Assembly: GCA_019787685.1 (NCBI GenBank)
Contig: JAHNUO010000013.1
Location: 1,302,001 to 1,366,000 of the forward strand
DNA length: 64,000 nt
Source: Chiua virens
Lineage: Eukaryota; Basidiomycota; Agaricomycetes; Boletales; Boletaceae
Reading direction: 5' to 3'
Shown: in pieces, positions 22,438-34,577 of the stretch
Numbering within the stretch: position 1 is the first letter of the stretch
Layout: every line of letters begins with the position of its first letter
Position numbers and translations under genes: made by a program
The notes under the pieces: model-generated
The model's database searches: none
Seen by the model: only the letters and a program-made list of their open reading frames with translations
Told to the model about the DNA's origin: nothing

Positions 22438-22522
22438 AACGGACGGCTTCTAAATGAACGGCATTCTTTATTTTGATATTTTTCTCCATGTGTTTTGTTG
22501 AGCTCTCAATGTGCTCCTTAAT
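22438..22522 (+). repeat. Dispersed repeat R2, copy 2
   Basis: Similar to 14149-14233 ('ttctaaatgaacggcattc' through 'ctctcaatgtgctccttaa'). Follows R1 directly. Confidence 0.65.
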
Positions 22523-22773
22523 ACCACCAAATTCCCAGCCAATTCTCAGCGCTTATTTCTTCGTCTGATCAAGTCACTACCGTCAACGAGTTGACAGGGA
22601 GACTGGCCTGCTGGGACGGTATTTGCGCTGACATTGACTGACCTTTGACTTACAGTCCAACATTTCAATATCAATCGCCACTTGTTTTCAAGTTTTCAGA
22701 TTGTCCATTTCGTTCAAATTATAGTGGCACCAAGTTCGAGCTTGTGCCAATAGGACATTAATACCAGCACACG

Positions 22774-25700
22774 ATGCCATTACGAATCACTCGTTCCAAG
22801 GTTTCAGGCTTGGATCCCCTCCAGGTCGCTATCTCAACTACTGCCTTGGCCAGGGACCTTCTCGGAGGCCTCCAGTTCCCACCTGCCGTAGCAGCTGCTT
22901 CAGTCGTTCTCCTCATATTGGAAACCATCCAGGTTAGTATAAAGTCCAGTTTCATTGCAGATATGTTATCAGGGAGGCTCACAAAGGTCGATGCAGAATA
23001 TACAGACAAACAAGGTGGGCTGTATCGCGCTCGCCCGGCGAGCGGCACAGATATTGGCTGATATCGATGACCAAATGCGGGGACGTTGGGACTCGGCGCC
23101 ACAATGCTTGGTGCAAAACTTACAAAAGTTCGAGGGGTATGTACTTCGTTCCACTTGATATATATGCCAGCTATTATAATAATAAGAACGGCGCGGTCCT
23201 CGGCGGATCCATTTATGGCACATTAGGACATTAAAGCACATATACGGATTCATGAAGCGACTTGCAGATTCGAAATGGAGAGACCGTTTACTCCGAAAGA
23301 ATTCAATCGAGGATGCACTCGTCGAGTACACCGGGTTGCTGGACGAGGCTGCACAATCTTTTCAGGTTGGTCTTGCTTTTCCGTTAACGACCTGGTGCTG
23401 ATCTCAATCTGCGTGGGATTTAGCTTGCGACGCTCATCGATTTGCATTATACCGTCGGTACGCTGTCGAGAAAGAACATTGAGAATACGGTTGGACCCTC
23501 ATCCTGCACCGAGGCCCCGCCACCTTACAAGAACCACGAAATAAGGGATGTGCACGTGCAAGAACACTTGGTCGCAGAATTAACTGCGACTGCGATCGTT
23601 GAAGTACCTGAGCTCACTCAGTCACTCACGGAATTGACGCTTTCTTCACAACGCGGGGAAGCAATCACTGAGATTGCCACAGATGGCGTCCGAGGTTGCT
23701 TGAACGATCAGTACTTACCGGAAGATTTGTCCTTATTGGCGTTGGACAGCAATCACGGGTACGCTCAAAAGTCGCTGTGTTGTCGTATCTCACGCGTCTC
23801 CTTTTAGTTCCGACGATACCACCAATCCGAAATTGTGCTCCGGGGTCGATCTTGCCTAAAAGAAGGCTGGTGGGCGGGAGGGATGGAGGTACAAGTCCAG
23901 GGGCAACCTGCGCTCATTAAAAGATACGAGGATCCGAAGGCAAACGCGTCTAGGGTGAGCCATTATGTTTCGCTTAGGAACCAGTCGCAGGTTACAATGA
24001 TGTGTTTCAGCAATGGCTAAGAGATGTCAAAATGCTTCAAAACTTATAGTAAGCACTTTGTGCCGCCGGTATTTCGCTGACATTGTGTAATCGGGTGTAG
24101 CCACCCAAATTTACCTCAGATGTTGGGCTTCTCGGATGATGAAAATCCGACCCCATTTATACTTCTATCTAATGGTGAGTGCACCTCGGGTTCACTTTGG
24201 TTTTGCGAGGATTGAATCAAAGTTAGTGAAGACAAAGACACCTGAGGTAATGGTACGAGAGATGCTTCGAACAGACAGCCTCGCGACGTGCATGGAGCTG
24301 ATGTTTCGGTTTGTATGAGCGATCTCCCTTCGTATCAACACCCCTTACTTACATTTTATGCGAGTACCGTGATCTCGCCGTCAGTCATCTCACGTTTACC
24401 TTCTGCCGCCCACTTCACTGAAGGACATCATCAGGATACGGCCCTGTACATCCAGAGACAGCTAAATCTTACGGACAACCAAGTGCAAGACTTCTTCGAG
24501 GTGTTTATCGACTTCCCTCAAACATTGACTATCGCTAAAGCCTTGCAGGTTGCAGGGTTCCGTGTAGATTCCCATAAGACTCTTGTCGTGGGCTTGCCTC
24601 CGCCACGTGAAGGGAAGTGGTATTCTGCGCGGAACTATGGTTTGGCGCATACACTACTTAGTGCGTGTCTGCGGGTATGTACATTCTCGCTTCGCCCTCA
24701 TAGCCGCAAATCAATCCCTCTCCAGATGCTACCGAACCAAGGCACTAATTCGTATGATGGGTGCGAGGAAGAAGGTTTGTCTTGATCGTGATTTGCATCT
24801 TTCGTCACCGACACGAATCAGTTACGGTGGAAATGCAACAGAAGATCAACCATCTCGTGACTCTCGCACGATCGCTCTTACCGAGTGGTAGTGAACGGCC
24901 TGAATTGCCGTCAAAGCTTCAAAAGCTTATTGAGGACAGCGATGTTGATGCACCCTGTCTGACGCTGCGCCAAATCCGCGATCTGACATTCCATACTGGT
25001 ACTCATGAGCATTCTTGGCATGAACGAAACGTGCCTCCTTGCAAGTTCTCTGTGGGTGACTTGGGATATGTTCCTAAGGGAAAGGATTGGAACTCGTTTG
25101 TTCGCCTGGAAAACATCGTCCAGCGCGATGCAGGGGCACTCAAAGTGTCTCACAGGGCTCATGGCGAACATTGGTGTTGGGAGAACGTGCCAATCCAGCG
25201 ACAACCACTGCAGGCGTTTGAAACGCCCATGAACATATCGGCGTATGTATTGTGCATTGTCTTGATGTGTGCTGACGTTGATGTTAGGTGGCCGGTCGCT
25301 GTGCCTCCTTACAAACAAATTGACGTCGTCGTCGTGCACGAGGCATTTACCCTTTGTGTCAAGGATGCTTGGCAATATCTGCTAGAGAACGGGAAGACGA
25401 TTGCCGAAGATGCAGGTATGAAGCCCGAAGACGTCGTTCTTGGTGAGAACCTCGTCGCGTCGTCCACTAGCAAAGTTTGCTCATCCATCCCAAGTCACGC
25501 ACGCTGGGACGCATCAAGATTTCTACGTCAAAGACTTTCGACCTCCGCCATTTAGGGTGAACCAGAGCGGGAAGCTGACCGATCCCCGTTTTGCGCCCAA
25601 CCCGTTGCACAGACCGCATTCGCAAGGGTTTCAAAACCCTTCCGGGTTTGGCTTCCCTGGTCGCCCTCCGTTCGATCAGCTCTCTATGCCGTCGATCGTG

Positions 25701-25939
25701 TACCTTTTCACGGCGCTCTCACCATCGCACGAACCACATTGGTCGTCTTCGCCGATGTGTGCCATGCCGGGAGGTGAGCATCCTTTGCTCGATCGGCATT
25801 TCACCTATAGAATCGGATAGTGAGTCATCATGTGATGCATGAGTAACCCTGCGCGCTAAGTCGTAACACCTGTGTCGTCAGTAAAACAGGGTTCTTAAAG
25901 TATGTGCAGCTACATGCGGAGGACTTTGAAAGTCAATGA
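22774..25939 (+). CDS. MLKL/HeLo-like protein with kinase-like C-terminal region
   Basis: Member of a large Agaricomycete family with an N-terminal helical HeLo/MLKL-like domain. Exons start 22774..22932, 22997..23136, 23227..23365, 23424..23758, 23808..23954, 24011..24048, 24101..24174, 24227..24312, 24365..24379, 24435..24500, 24549.., with more to the stop TGA at 25937-25939. N-terminal landmarks: LGGLQFPPAVAAASVVLLILETIQ, LARRAAQILADIDDQMRGRW, SIEDALVEYTGLLDEAAQSFQ. The middle has GWWAGGMEVQVQG, IKRYED, WLRDVKMLQNLYHPNLPQMLGF, which resembles a degenerate kinase N-lobe. The C-terminus ends KTGFLKYVQLHAEDFESQ. The phases of the 23758 and 23808 joints do not match, so one frame lesion or an unseen exon edge is possible. 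A cell-death role is inference by family resemblance. Confidence 0.7.
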
Positions 25940-26630
25940 GGTTGAGACACTATTACAAGTCTAGGTAGAATTGTTGATCACAATACTCTATAATCGTATC
26001 ATTGCCAGTATTACGTAAATGATGTGAGCACAGGCGGCCCGACGGAACCATATCAGTCCAGGAAATAGCTATCTCGGCAGGTTGCTTTGGGAAGCGACAA
26101 CCTCAAGTCGCAATCGATACCTCTTATATTATCCGACAGGCCTGTAGGAAGTTGACCCAGTTGAAAACAGTATTTACGATGCGAAACACGAAAACTCGGA
26201 CCCGCCCGGCGGGTTTAGACTCTGGTAGAAGGTATCATCCTGATCATGGTATTTGCCAAGAAAACGGAGAAACAAGCACTCGTAGGTCGAACTCAATTCT
26301 GATCCAATACAACCAAGCAGAATCGAGAAAAAGGGGGACCAGGACCTGCCAGAAAGAAGGGGTGGGTCCGAGAGCCAGACCTTTCGACTACCTTAGTTTG
26401 GACAAACAAACCTGAAGAAATCGATCATGTTCACACGACACGCGGCGACCATGCGCAGTCAGGGTCTTTTGTCCCTCTGCTCGGATTTCTCACGCCGAGC
26501 TAATGTGTTCGTTGTAAAATTTGCCGATCGCATAGTAAAAGAGCGTGACCTAGTTCAACGGAGATCGGCAAGGCTAAATGATCTGGTCTACTTGTTCCGT
26601 GTGTCGTCGCTGTCTTCCTGTTTGACAACG
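25940..26630. other. Convergent intergenic region
   Basis: Between the MLKL-like gene (plus) and the permease (minus). A+T-richer start, no coding signal, no repeat shared with other parts of the window that I can see. Confidence 0.5.
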
Positions 26631-28876
26631 TTAGGAGTAGCCAGCACGGGGGTTATCCAGTGCCGCGTCGTCCTCTAGAAAGCCTAGAATGGGCTTCTCT
26701 ACAAATGTTTCCCGCGCAGGGAAGAAGACCGAAGTGATGTAGTAAACCGTAGACGCGACCACAAACTTGTGCAAACGACAAAAAACTTGAGTATAGATAC
26801 AACAAACAAATGATGGCATCAAGAACTCACCCCATAGAGCCAGGCTATGTCAAAGAGACGCGTCACGTGGCCCACGTCAATAGTCGGGTTGATAGCATTG
26901 ATGAGACCGGGAAACGTGGGTCCCACTGTCACTAGCACGGCAAGCACAGCTCGCCAGTTCTTTGGAATGTTCGGACATTACGCATTGCGTGAGAATGGAA
27001 ATCCGATGACTCACAAATCCTCCGATGTAACGGTATCGGCCGTGTGGATCATACATAGCAGGAACATCCACTTTTCCTTTATGTACTAGCCAGAACTGCA
27101 AGAGGGAGCGATCAGGATGAATGAAGATCAATATGCGTAGATGGAAGTTCACGTCTGTAACCATGATTCCTGCGAACGGCCCAAGGAAAATAGTATACCC
27201 GCTCATAAAGTTCAAGAATCCTTGTGCACTTCGCAACGTGGTCGTGAGAGCCGGAGTGTGAGTTTGTAATCCCGAACCGTTTGAGGTTTTGAAACTTACT
27301 TGGCTAGAATTTCCCAAGGCACAAAAGCCCAACCGCCGATGATAGAGCAGATGATTTGCCCGCGTCTTATATTGATGTACTATTTATCCTGTCAGTAACT
27401 GTGAAACGGCATCCTCGATAAAGATCACCTTCGGAAACATGACTGTCATGTCGTTTCCAGCGCTAAATGTGTTCGCGCTTATGTTCGAACTGATAGTCGC
27501 AAGTAAAAAGGAAAGAGAAGCGAAGAAGGCAGCAGCACGATTGTCCCATTTGTCAATAAGAAGCATGGGATTCCAGATTACTTCGCCGTAAAGTTGGATT
27601 CCGGCACTCGTGACTGCGATACCAACGAAAGTGAAGAATATGAACGCAATGGGTATGATGAAGGGTTGCACATATTGGCTGTGGGGAAGCTCGTAAGTGT
27701 TGCGTCGTCTAGCTAAGGGGGTAAACTGACGCTCTCTCATTTTTTGCATATCGCTAGTGTCTCGATGAGCTACATGACACAAAAAAGATGAGGACCTCAC
27801 TGTGAAATCCGGAATGTTGACAGACAACGTAGCATAAAAACCCAGTACACTGTTCAGTGCACTCAACCAGCTGAAGGCGAACTGTGTTCCTGTTACAGTC
27901 GCGTGCTGAACAAACAACCCATTAGACGGCGGAACCCGGACGAATGCCCAGATAAGTATGGCCAGCCATGTTGGCGGAACCACCACACTTTTAACCACGA
28001 ACAACCATCTCAGCTTCTGCGGTGACAGTAGCATGAAAGGGAATTGAATGAGCCAATAGAGGAAGTAACACAAAAGACCGGAAGTGGTGATGCTTGCCCG
28101 AAGCGGGAGATGATTTGGCACTCTCGCAATCGAAGGCCAGATGGCTTTGATCATCTTTATCGAAGCTTAGAACGACGAGATGAGACCACGACAATCTAAC
28201 GCCCTACCTGATAAATGCATTGTGACCCACCATACGTCTGATGAATCGACAGTTAGATGGTCCAGAACTGTAATAGTACCATGAATGGTTCACCTGAATA
28301 CCGAACCAAAACATGGCTAAGATGATACGGCTGACTACGGTGAAATAGCTGAACCAGAATCCAAACGAAGACCTGTTCAGGACAGGAAACGCGACACGGA
28401 GACGAGCCCCGGTGGTTCCATTGAGTAACATGACCATGGATATGATAATATAGCCGACAGCTGTGCATGAGAGGGCTTGGCGCCTTTGATAATTTCAGTA
28501 TGTTGTGAGACAGTAACAGAGTAACGAGACGTACCAGGACAGACCGATCGCCAGCATGGAGCCACCAACCTCCCACACAGGGATTGTAGCAGAATCAGAC
28601 AGCCAATAAGTGATCTAGTTGAATTCGTGAGGATTCATGAGGATAGACGGTTGGAAATGACGCACATAGCTCCAGGTGCTGTAGTGTGAAAGGTACATAA
28701 ACAAATGGCAGATAGGCGTCAAGAATTATTAGCCGTACTCACGTCCAAGTTCTCAAATGGGGAGGAACAGGGTCCATGTCCTTGTTGCTCCAACCATTTT
28801 GAGCAAAGGTCGTCTTCTCTGGCTCAAGGGCCCAACGATTTAGAAAAGGCGGCTGCAGAAAGCGAGAAAAAGGCAT
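26631..28876 (-). CDS. NCS1-family nucleobase/allantoin-type permease
   Basis: Plasma-membrane proton symporter of the NCS1 family (uracil, uridine, allantoin or thiamine types). ATG at 28876-28874, first exon to 28743, then about ten short introns. N-terminal family motif WSNKDMDPVPPHLRTW, then WLSDSATIPVWEVGGSMLAIGLSW, NGTTGARL.VAFPVLNRSSFGFW, FWFGIQ, YWLIQFPFMLLSPQ, SALNSVLGFYATLSVNIPDF, AGIQLYGEVIWNP, DNRAAAFFASLSFLLATISSNISANTFSAGNDMTV, FLNFMSGYTIFLGPFAGIMVTD. About twelve hydrophobic segments are expected. The C-terminus ends at 26631 after FFPARETFVEKP. Substrate cannot be told from the sequence alone; the Fur-type branch fits best. Confidence 0.85.
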
Positions 28877-29203
28877 GGAGGAAGTGATAACAGGTGTAAC
28901 CGTGTTATTATAGGTAGTACTGGAGTAAATAATTATTAGCCTGCAACGACGTCAACGTGAAGAGTTATTGACCCTGTGGCCGATAACAGCGATAACAGCG
29001 ACCGAATGACCTACTACTAGGTATTAGTACTTGGCTTTTAAGCAATCCTCGATTACGTACATACACATCACGTGCTCTCTCGCCTGAGCTGGATCGGACT
29101 GGGATCATCCAAGATCACATACCCACCGCTCTCTCTCTCGACCAATATCTCTCTAGACCACCCCGCCCACTCCTTTACACAGTTCTTGACTTAGACAGAT
29201 AGT
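28877..29203. other. Divergent intergenic region, permease/kinase
   Basis: Upstream of both the permease (minus) and the kinase (plus). It contains tandem 'gataacagc' (about 28983-29000), GATA-type sites that would suit a nitrogen-regulated permease, and a pyrimidine-rich stretch (29120-29160) just before the kinase ATG. Confidence 0.4.
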
Positions 29204-31332
29204 ATGGCCGATGCTTTCGACGTCATTCCTTTTGAGGTGCGTGCTTTTGAAGTCTACTAGTGCGTCACAGTGCATCACCTTCGTCCCAGGATATCAAAGG
29301 GGACTGGAAGAAACTGGGATCCGGATCTTTTGGAAATGTATACAAGGGTATATTTCGTCTCAGACCGTATTATCGTCGCTCACAAATAACCGCAGGCTCT
29401 TACCTCGGGATCGACGTCGCCATCAAGGAGGTACTCCCATCGAACAACTATGATGTCGCCAAGTATTTCGAACGGGAGTGGCGGCTCATGAAGTAAAGCT
29501 TTTCCCTCATTGATTCTCTATGTTATTCAGTTTTCTGTAGGGAAGCCCGTCACCCAAACGTCGTTTTATACCTCGGGCTTTCCAAAGCGCCACCACCTGA
29601 CGGTCGAATTTTCATCATTTCTGAATATATCGAGAACGGTCAACTGAATACATACATACATTATTTTATACTGACCTTCAACATAGGCAACCTTCGGCAA
29701 TATATTTTCGACAAGAATAAACCCTTTCCTTGGCGTCTTCGCATCTCCTTTGCAACGGATATTGCCCGGGCTCTGGCCTACCTCCACGCACGTAAATGCA
29801 TACATCGCGATCTGAAAGGAGAAAATTTACTTGTCACTACCAATGGTCGTCTCAAGATCACAGACTTCGGTTTCGCCCGTATTGCCGCAAGAAATGAAGA
29901 AGAGATCAAGCGCCTGACCTTCTGCGGCACTGACTCGTATATGTCTCCTGAAATTCTGTTAGGCCATGAATTCGACCTCCCAACCGACGTTTTTTCCCTT
30001 GGAATAATTTTCTGTGAAATAGCGTCCAGGCGACTCGCTGACGATCGTTATTTCAAGCGTACCGGCCCCAAATTTGGAATCGATGCGGACGAGGTCCATA
30101 AACTAGCAAACACAGGGTGTCCACTTGCTTTCCTTTCCCTTTGCCTGGACTGCCTTGGTGATGATCCTGCTGCACGCCCCACCACACGCGATATCCTTGA
30201 GCGTCTAAAGGACATCGAAGCAGAGGTCCTAGCTCGACCTGACACGGAGGATCTTCACCTAGGCAGTCTCAAATTCATGACAGGAGGGAAGCGACCCAAG
30301 GCACCTCGCATTCCTAGCTTTGGCATTGGAATCGGGAAAGACATTAGACATTCGACACCTACTGTCACAGAGGACATGATGGCTGCTTTGTCCAGCGGAG
30401 AAGAAGACAGCGACGAAGAACTTGCGGATGTTGTGGAAGGTTTTAATATCAACATGCACCTCGACAGCGATTGGAGTAACGGTGGGGCCACCAATGGTAG
30501 GTAATCCACCTTACGGAAAACGCATTCCGTGACGTAGCCTCCCAGGAAACAGCGAAAACAGCACTTCTCCCCTTCTCAACAATACCTCGAGCACGTACTC
30601 GGACTACAGCATAACCGTTGTTCGCGGATGCACGGGAAACGCCACTGAAACCATTTCACCATCCATATCTTCAGTTCTCACGATCCGACCCTACCCAGAT
30701 CCGAATGCCACATCGGACCCCATTACTCCGGGCGCGACATCTTCCACAGATGACAGCATTACGCCCACTACTTCAGACTCTATGCTCTCAGTCCATACCT
30801 ACCGCACCGCTCAATCATCCGTTCCGTCTACTACCGGGGCGACGAAAGGACATTCCTCCATTGCGTCTGTCCCTATGTTGCACAGATTTACATTAATCAA
30901 GCCAGGCGCGAAACGCTCCGGATCAACTTCTCCTGCCCGTCATATCGATGGAAGCTGGAATCCACTTGAACTGTTCTTCTCGAGTGCACTTCTTGTACAG
31001 AAGTGTGATATCTGTGCAAAGAGAATCGGGTGGAAGCCTGTCTTGGAGTGTGATGACTGCGGACTTCGGTGGGTGGACTAGTTGCCTTCGGAAGCAGAAG
31101 GAACTATCTAACGATGTGGTTGGTGTGCTTACCGTTCTTTGTGTCTTCCATCCGCAGAGCGCACGTCAAATGTGGGGAAGTAGCTCCTCGGGATTGCGGT
31201 GTCCGTTCTATTCGAACAGCACAGCAACACGGTCACGGCGGCCACAGCCCCCAATCGTCATCGCCGTTATTGAAGGGACGACAAAACCCTAATCTAAAGC
31301 GACACTCTTTGTCTGCCGCTGTGACTCGATGA
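29204..31332 (+). CDS. LISK/TKL-type protein kinase with C-terminal C1 domain
   Basis: Exons 29204..29236, 29290..29347, 29396..29492, 29541..29638, 29687..30496, 30546..31068, 31158..31332; 597 residues. The kinase domain is complete: LGSGSFGNVYKG, VAIKEV, HRDLKGENLL (catalytic Asp), DFGFA, CGTDSYMSPEI, DVFSLGIIFCEI, RPTTRDIL. A Ser/Thr-rich linker follows. The C-terminus is a C1-type zinc finger: HRFTLIKPG...KCDICAKRIGWKPVLECDDCGLRAHVKCGEVAPRDC. Kinase plus C1 suggests membrane lipid- or partner-dependent recruitment. LISK assignment follows basidiomycete kinome usage; substrates unknown. The frame is intact. Confidence 0.88.
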
Positions 31333-31939
31333 ATGCCGGCATAGATAGCGACAAGCACGCATGAAAGCATACCTTTGTTGACCAATGACCCGTTTTGTTT
31401 CTACGCCAGAACCTAGTTTTCTCACTCCACTGCGGCGGGGGCAGTTTACGTTTTTTGGAGTCCTTCCTTCACTTTTTCATAGTCCTTCATACCCTCTTGC
31501 AATGGACCCTGATCATGTTCACCACAAATACCAACACTTTCGTACACCTCATCCTTGTCTACCCTCGATGTCATAATGCCAGTTTTAATAATCCAACATC
31601 CTCGTTTTACAACTCCGTAAACGTGGAAATTATTATACCTGCTCGGCAGGGTAGTCACCCAGAAGGTGTCAAGGTAATCGAAGATCGAGAGAAGGTTGCA
31701 ATCCAAAGGGCCCGAATCTCCGACTGCAAGAGACACCGCGGCGAAGGGTCGTGAGCCATCGAAGTATTTGAGCGGCCTAGTTCAACTTAAGTATTTTAAT
31801 TTGCATTTCGAAGTTATTGAATCATGCGATTATCATAGTGTGCAAGGCTATCACTTACGTGGTGCGTCTCAGAATTCCCGGTGAATCTAAACGTGTAATT
31901 TATTTTCTGCGGGTGTAACGTTCGTGACCTCCGAAGTTT
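31333..31939. other. Intergenic region, no gene seen
   Basis: Kinase 3' flank and P450 upstream region. Short open frames here have no protein-like content. Confidence 0.5.
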
Positions 31940-32016
31940 CTGATTGGACCACAATCAGGGGTTATTGTAATGGACCCGTTTTTACCGCTGCCTTGGACTC
32001 GGGCGTCCGTATAAAA
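31940..32016 (+). promoter_or_regulatory. P450 promoter: CCAAT-type palindrome and TATA box
   Basis: CTGATTG (31940-31946), 5-nt spacer, CAATCAG (31952-31958): two inverted CCAAT-like sites. TATAAAA follows at 32010-32016, only about 31 nt before the ATG at 32047, so the 5' leader would be very short unless the start codon lies further in. Confidence 0.5.
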
Positions 32017-32046
32017 TGGAGGCCGTCGAGGACGAGTTCAGCAACG

Positions 32047-34245
32047 ATGGGCTCTTCACTTGTTATTTTTCTCTTCGCTCTGATTGTCCTTGGTTGTGTG
32101 ATTTGTTGCTATCGCGACTCGCGGTCAAGAAACGGGCTGCCCTTGCCCCCGGGTCCAAAGCCCTTTCCCTTGATCGGCAACTTTTTCGACATCGATTCAG
32201 AACACCCATGGCTCACGTACAGTGCATGGCGAAAGAAGTATGGTGGGCGAGCTTCACGATTGTACCAGTACCCAGCTTATATCTCTGACAGGTCCCATCG
32301 TACATTGTCGGCTACTAAGCCAGGATATTGTCGTCATTAATTCGAATAGAGTTGCCAGACAGTTGCTCGACCAACGGTCATCGACGTATTCCGGACGTCC
32401 CTCGACATACATTAGTAAATTGTAAGTGCGAGCGTGTGTTTTTGCTTCCCAAACCACTGACGCGAAATCCCACGCTGGTTCGGATAGGTTTGGCATCGAC
32501 TTTGCCACCGCATTTCTTCCCTATGGTCCGGAATGGCGCACGCATCGCAGAATGTTTCATCAATCTTTGAAGTCGGAGACCGTGGAATTGTACCAAAATC
32601 TCTTTCGATCAAAGTCCACGAAGCTGATCCGGAGCCTACTTGATACGCCAGGCGATTTTGAGCATCATGTTCAGTTGTACGTCCATTCTTCTCGATATTT
32701 GCTCGTCATTGTAGCTGAAAGTAATACTGATTTCTGTCTAGATACATCATTTCTGTCACTATGGCGTTTACCTATGGATACGAGACCGATTCGTTGGACG
32801 AGCCTCTCGTGAAATCGCTTGCAGAACTCGTCAAGTTGTTGAATGACGGATTGGCCCCTGAGCGAAATGCAATGCTCACAGCGTTTCCCTTCCGTGGGTA
32901 CATTTCCTTATGGGGTGCTCTCAAGGCCCGTGACGTGTGGTGAACTAACGGGCGATGTTGATTGTGGCAGTGATAAATATTCCGACTTGGTTCCCCGGGA
33001 CAACATTCAAGAGGGACGCGTTAAGGTCTCAAGAACTATCCCTGAGATCTTTGAACGGCCCGTTTGAATACGTGAGGAAGAGCAGGGTGCGGACAGTGAA
33101 TTCCCGTCTTCTTAATGTCGCCGAGTGACAGGTGACTTATAGGAGGCTGGTTCGTTTGCAAATTCGATGGTCTCCGATTTGCTAGACAAGTTGGATGGAA
33201 TGGAGGAACGTGCACTCCAAGAAAAGATGATCAAGGAATGTGCCGCGACCGTCTACATCGGTGTGTACGGATCCTCCTTCCTGAGAACTTCAAGCCAGCT
33301 GATCTGAGGTATTTTTCTATAGCGGGGTACGATACAGTGAGTCATGCGTCGCACGGGGGGTTCGTATCACGAGAGCTGAGTGCGTTGCAGAGCGCGGCGA
33401 CCTTGCTAGCCTTCATCCTGGCGATGATGCTTTACCCTGAAGCTCAACACCGTGCACAAGCCGAGATCGATTCAGTGTTGACTCAGAATATGTTCCCGGA
33501 TTTTAGCCATCGGAAGTCACTGCCTTATGTAGAGGCCGTTTTACGGGAAACGATGAGGTGGCATAGTGTCACGCCATTAGGTGAGTCGTTGTCAGTGACG
33601 CCGTTTTGGGGGCGTGCTGATGGTATGTGGAATGTAGCGTTGCCTCATATGACTTGCCGTGACGATGTATTTGAGGGGTATTTCATTCCAAAAGGTATGC
33701 TACACGAATCGATTGATGGTGGGGGTGACTCATTTTGACGCGTCGCAGGTACGATGATTTTACCCAATGTCTGGTGGGTGGCGCCTTTAATCGGTTGGAC
33801 TGCCTTGACCAAGTGGAATTTCTCTAGGGAGATTCATCATGAAGAGAACGGATACCCTGATCCGTATGTATTTAACCCGGAGCGACATCTGACTGAGGAC
33901 GGGACTGTCGTGGATAATGACCCGCTCACGTCGCGCGTTGCCTTTGGTTTCGGACGAAGACACTGCCCAGGGAAGTGGGTCGCGGATTCGATACTCTGGA
34001 TGGGGATTGTGAGTATCCTTGCGGTTCTTCGTATTGACAAGGCCAAAGATGGGCTGGGGCGAGATATCGAAGTCGAGCCCAAGTTCACCGCAGGCGTGAT
34101 TCGGTACGTGGGTTCTCCGAGATTGACAGATGGTGTCATATAACATTGGATGCGTCGTCTTCGCAGTCGTCCACTTCCATATTCTTGCCTGATCGCCTGC
34201 AGATCTGCATCGAGGGAATGCTTGGTCCGTTCGTTCGAGGCGTGA
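32047..34245 (+). CDS. Cytochrome P450 monooxygenase
   Basis: Haem-thiolate oxidase anchored in the ER by the N-terminal helix (residues about 3-22). Starts MGSSLVIFLFALIVLG, then the proline hinge LPLPPGPKPFPLIGNFFD. Further landmarks: GPEWRTHRRMFHQSL, an I-helix of the AGYDT type (spliced near 33261-33324), ExxR (EAVLRETMRW, Glu/Arg of the K helix), PERH, and the haem loop FGFGRRHCPGKWVAD with the axial Cys. About ten short introns interrupt it. The last exon after 34103 gives a C-terminus ending at TGA 34243-34245. It resembles basidiomycete CYP families acting on secondary metabolites; substrate unknown. No obvious frame break. Confidence 0.87.
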
Positions 34246-34577
34246 GGCTTAAGAATACGTTTAGAGTGTATTTAGCACATTCTCTTGGGTATGAGATTAG
34301 GCGGTGTTTGGGGTCTTTGCGGAGAAGATAAATTGGCAACGTAAAAGTGGACTTTGTAGTGTACCTCACTTGGGCAACTCGTTCCAACGAGCTTCCATCT
34401 TACTCTTCCGCACGAATCCTACACGACCTTGACGACACCCAAAAAGCTCATTGCTAACATTCGCGACGTCGTGTACGCCGCGCACTTCTTAGTGAGCTTG
34501 TCGTCACACTCGCCAGTCTGATCCACTGACAGCTGTGATGGCGGCGTTCGGCAGGAGCATCATACCTTGCTAGTTAC
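34246..34577. other. Intergenic region upstream of TSC2
   Basis: No coding signal. Holds the P450 3' flank and the TSC2 promoter; no clear TATA box. Confidence 0.5.
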
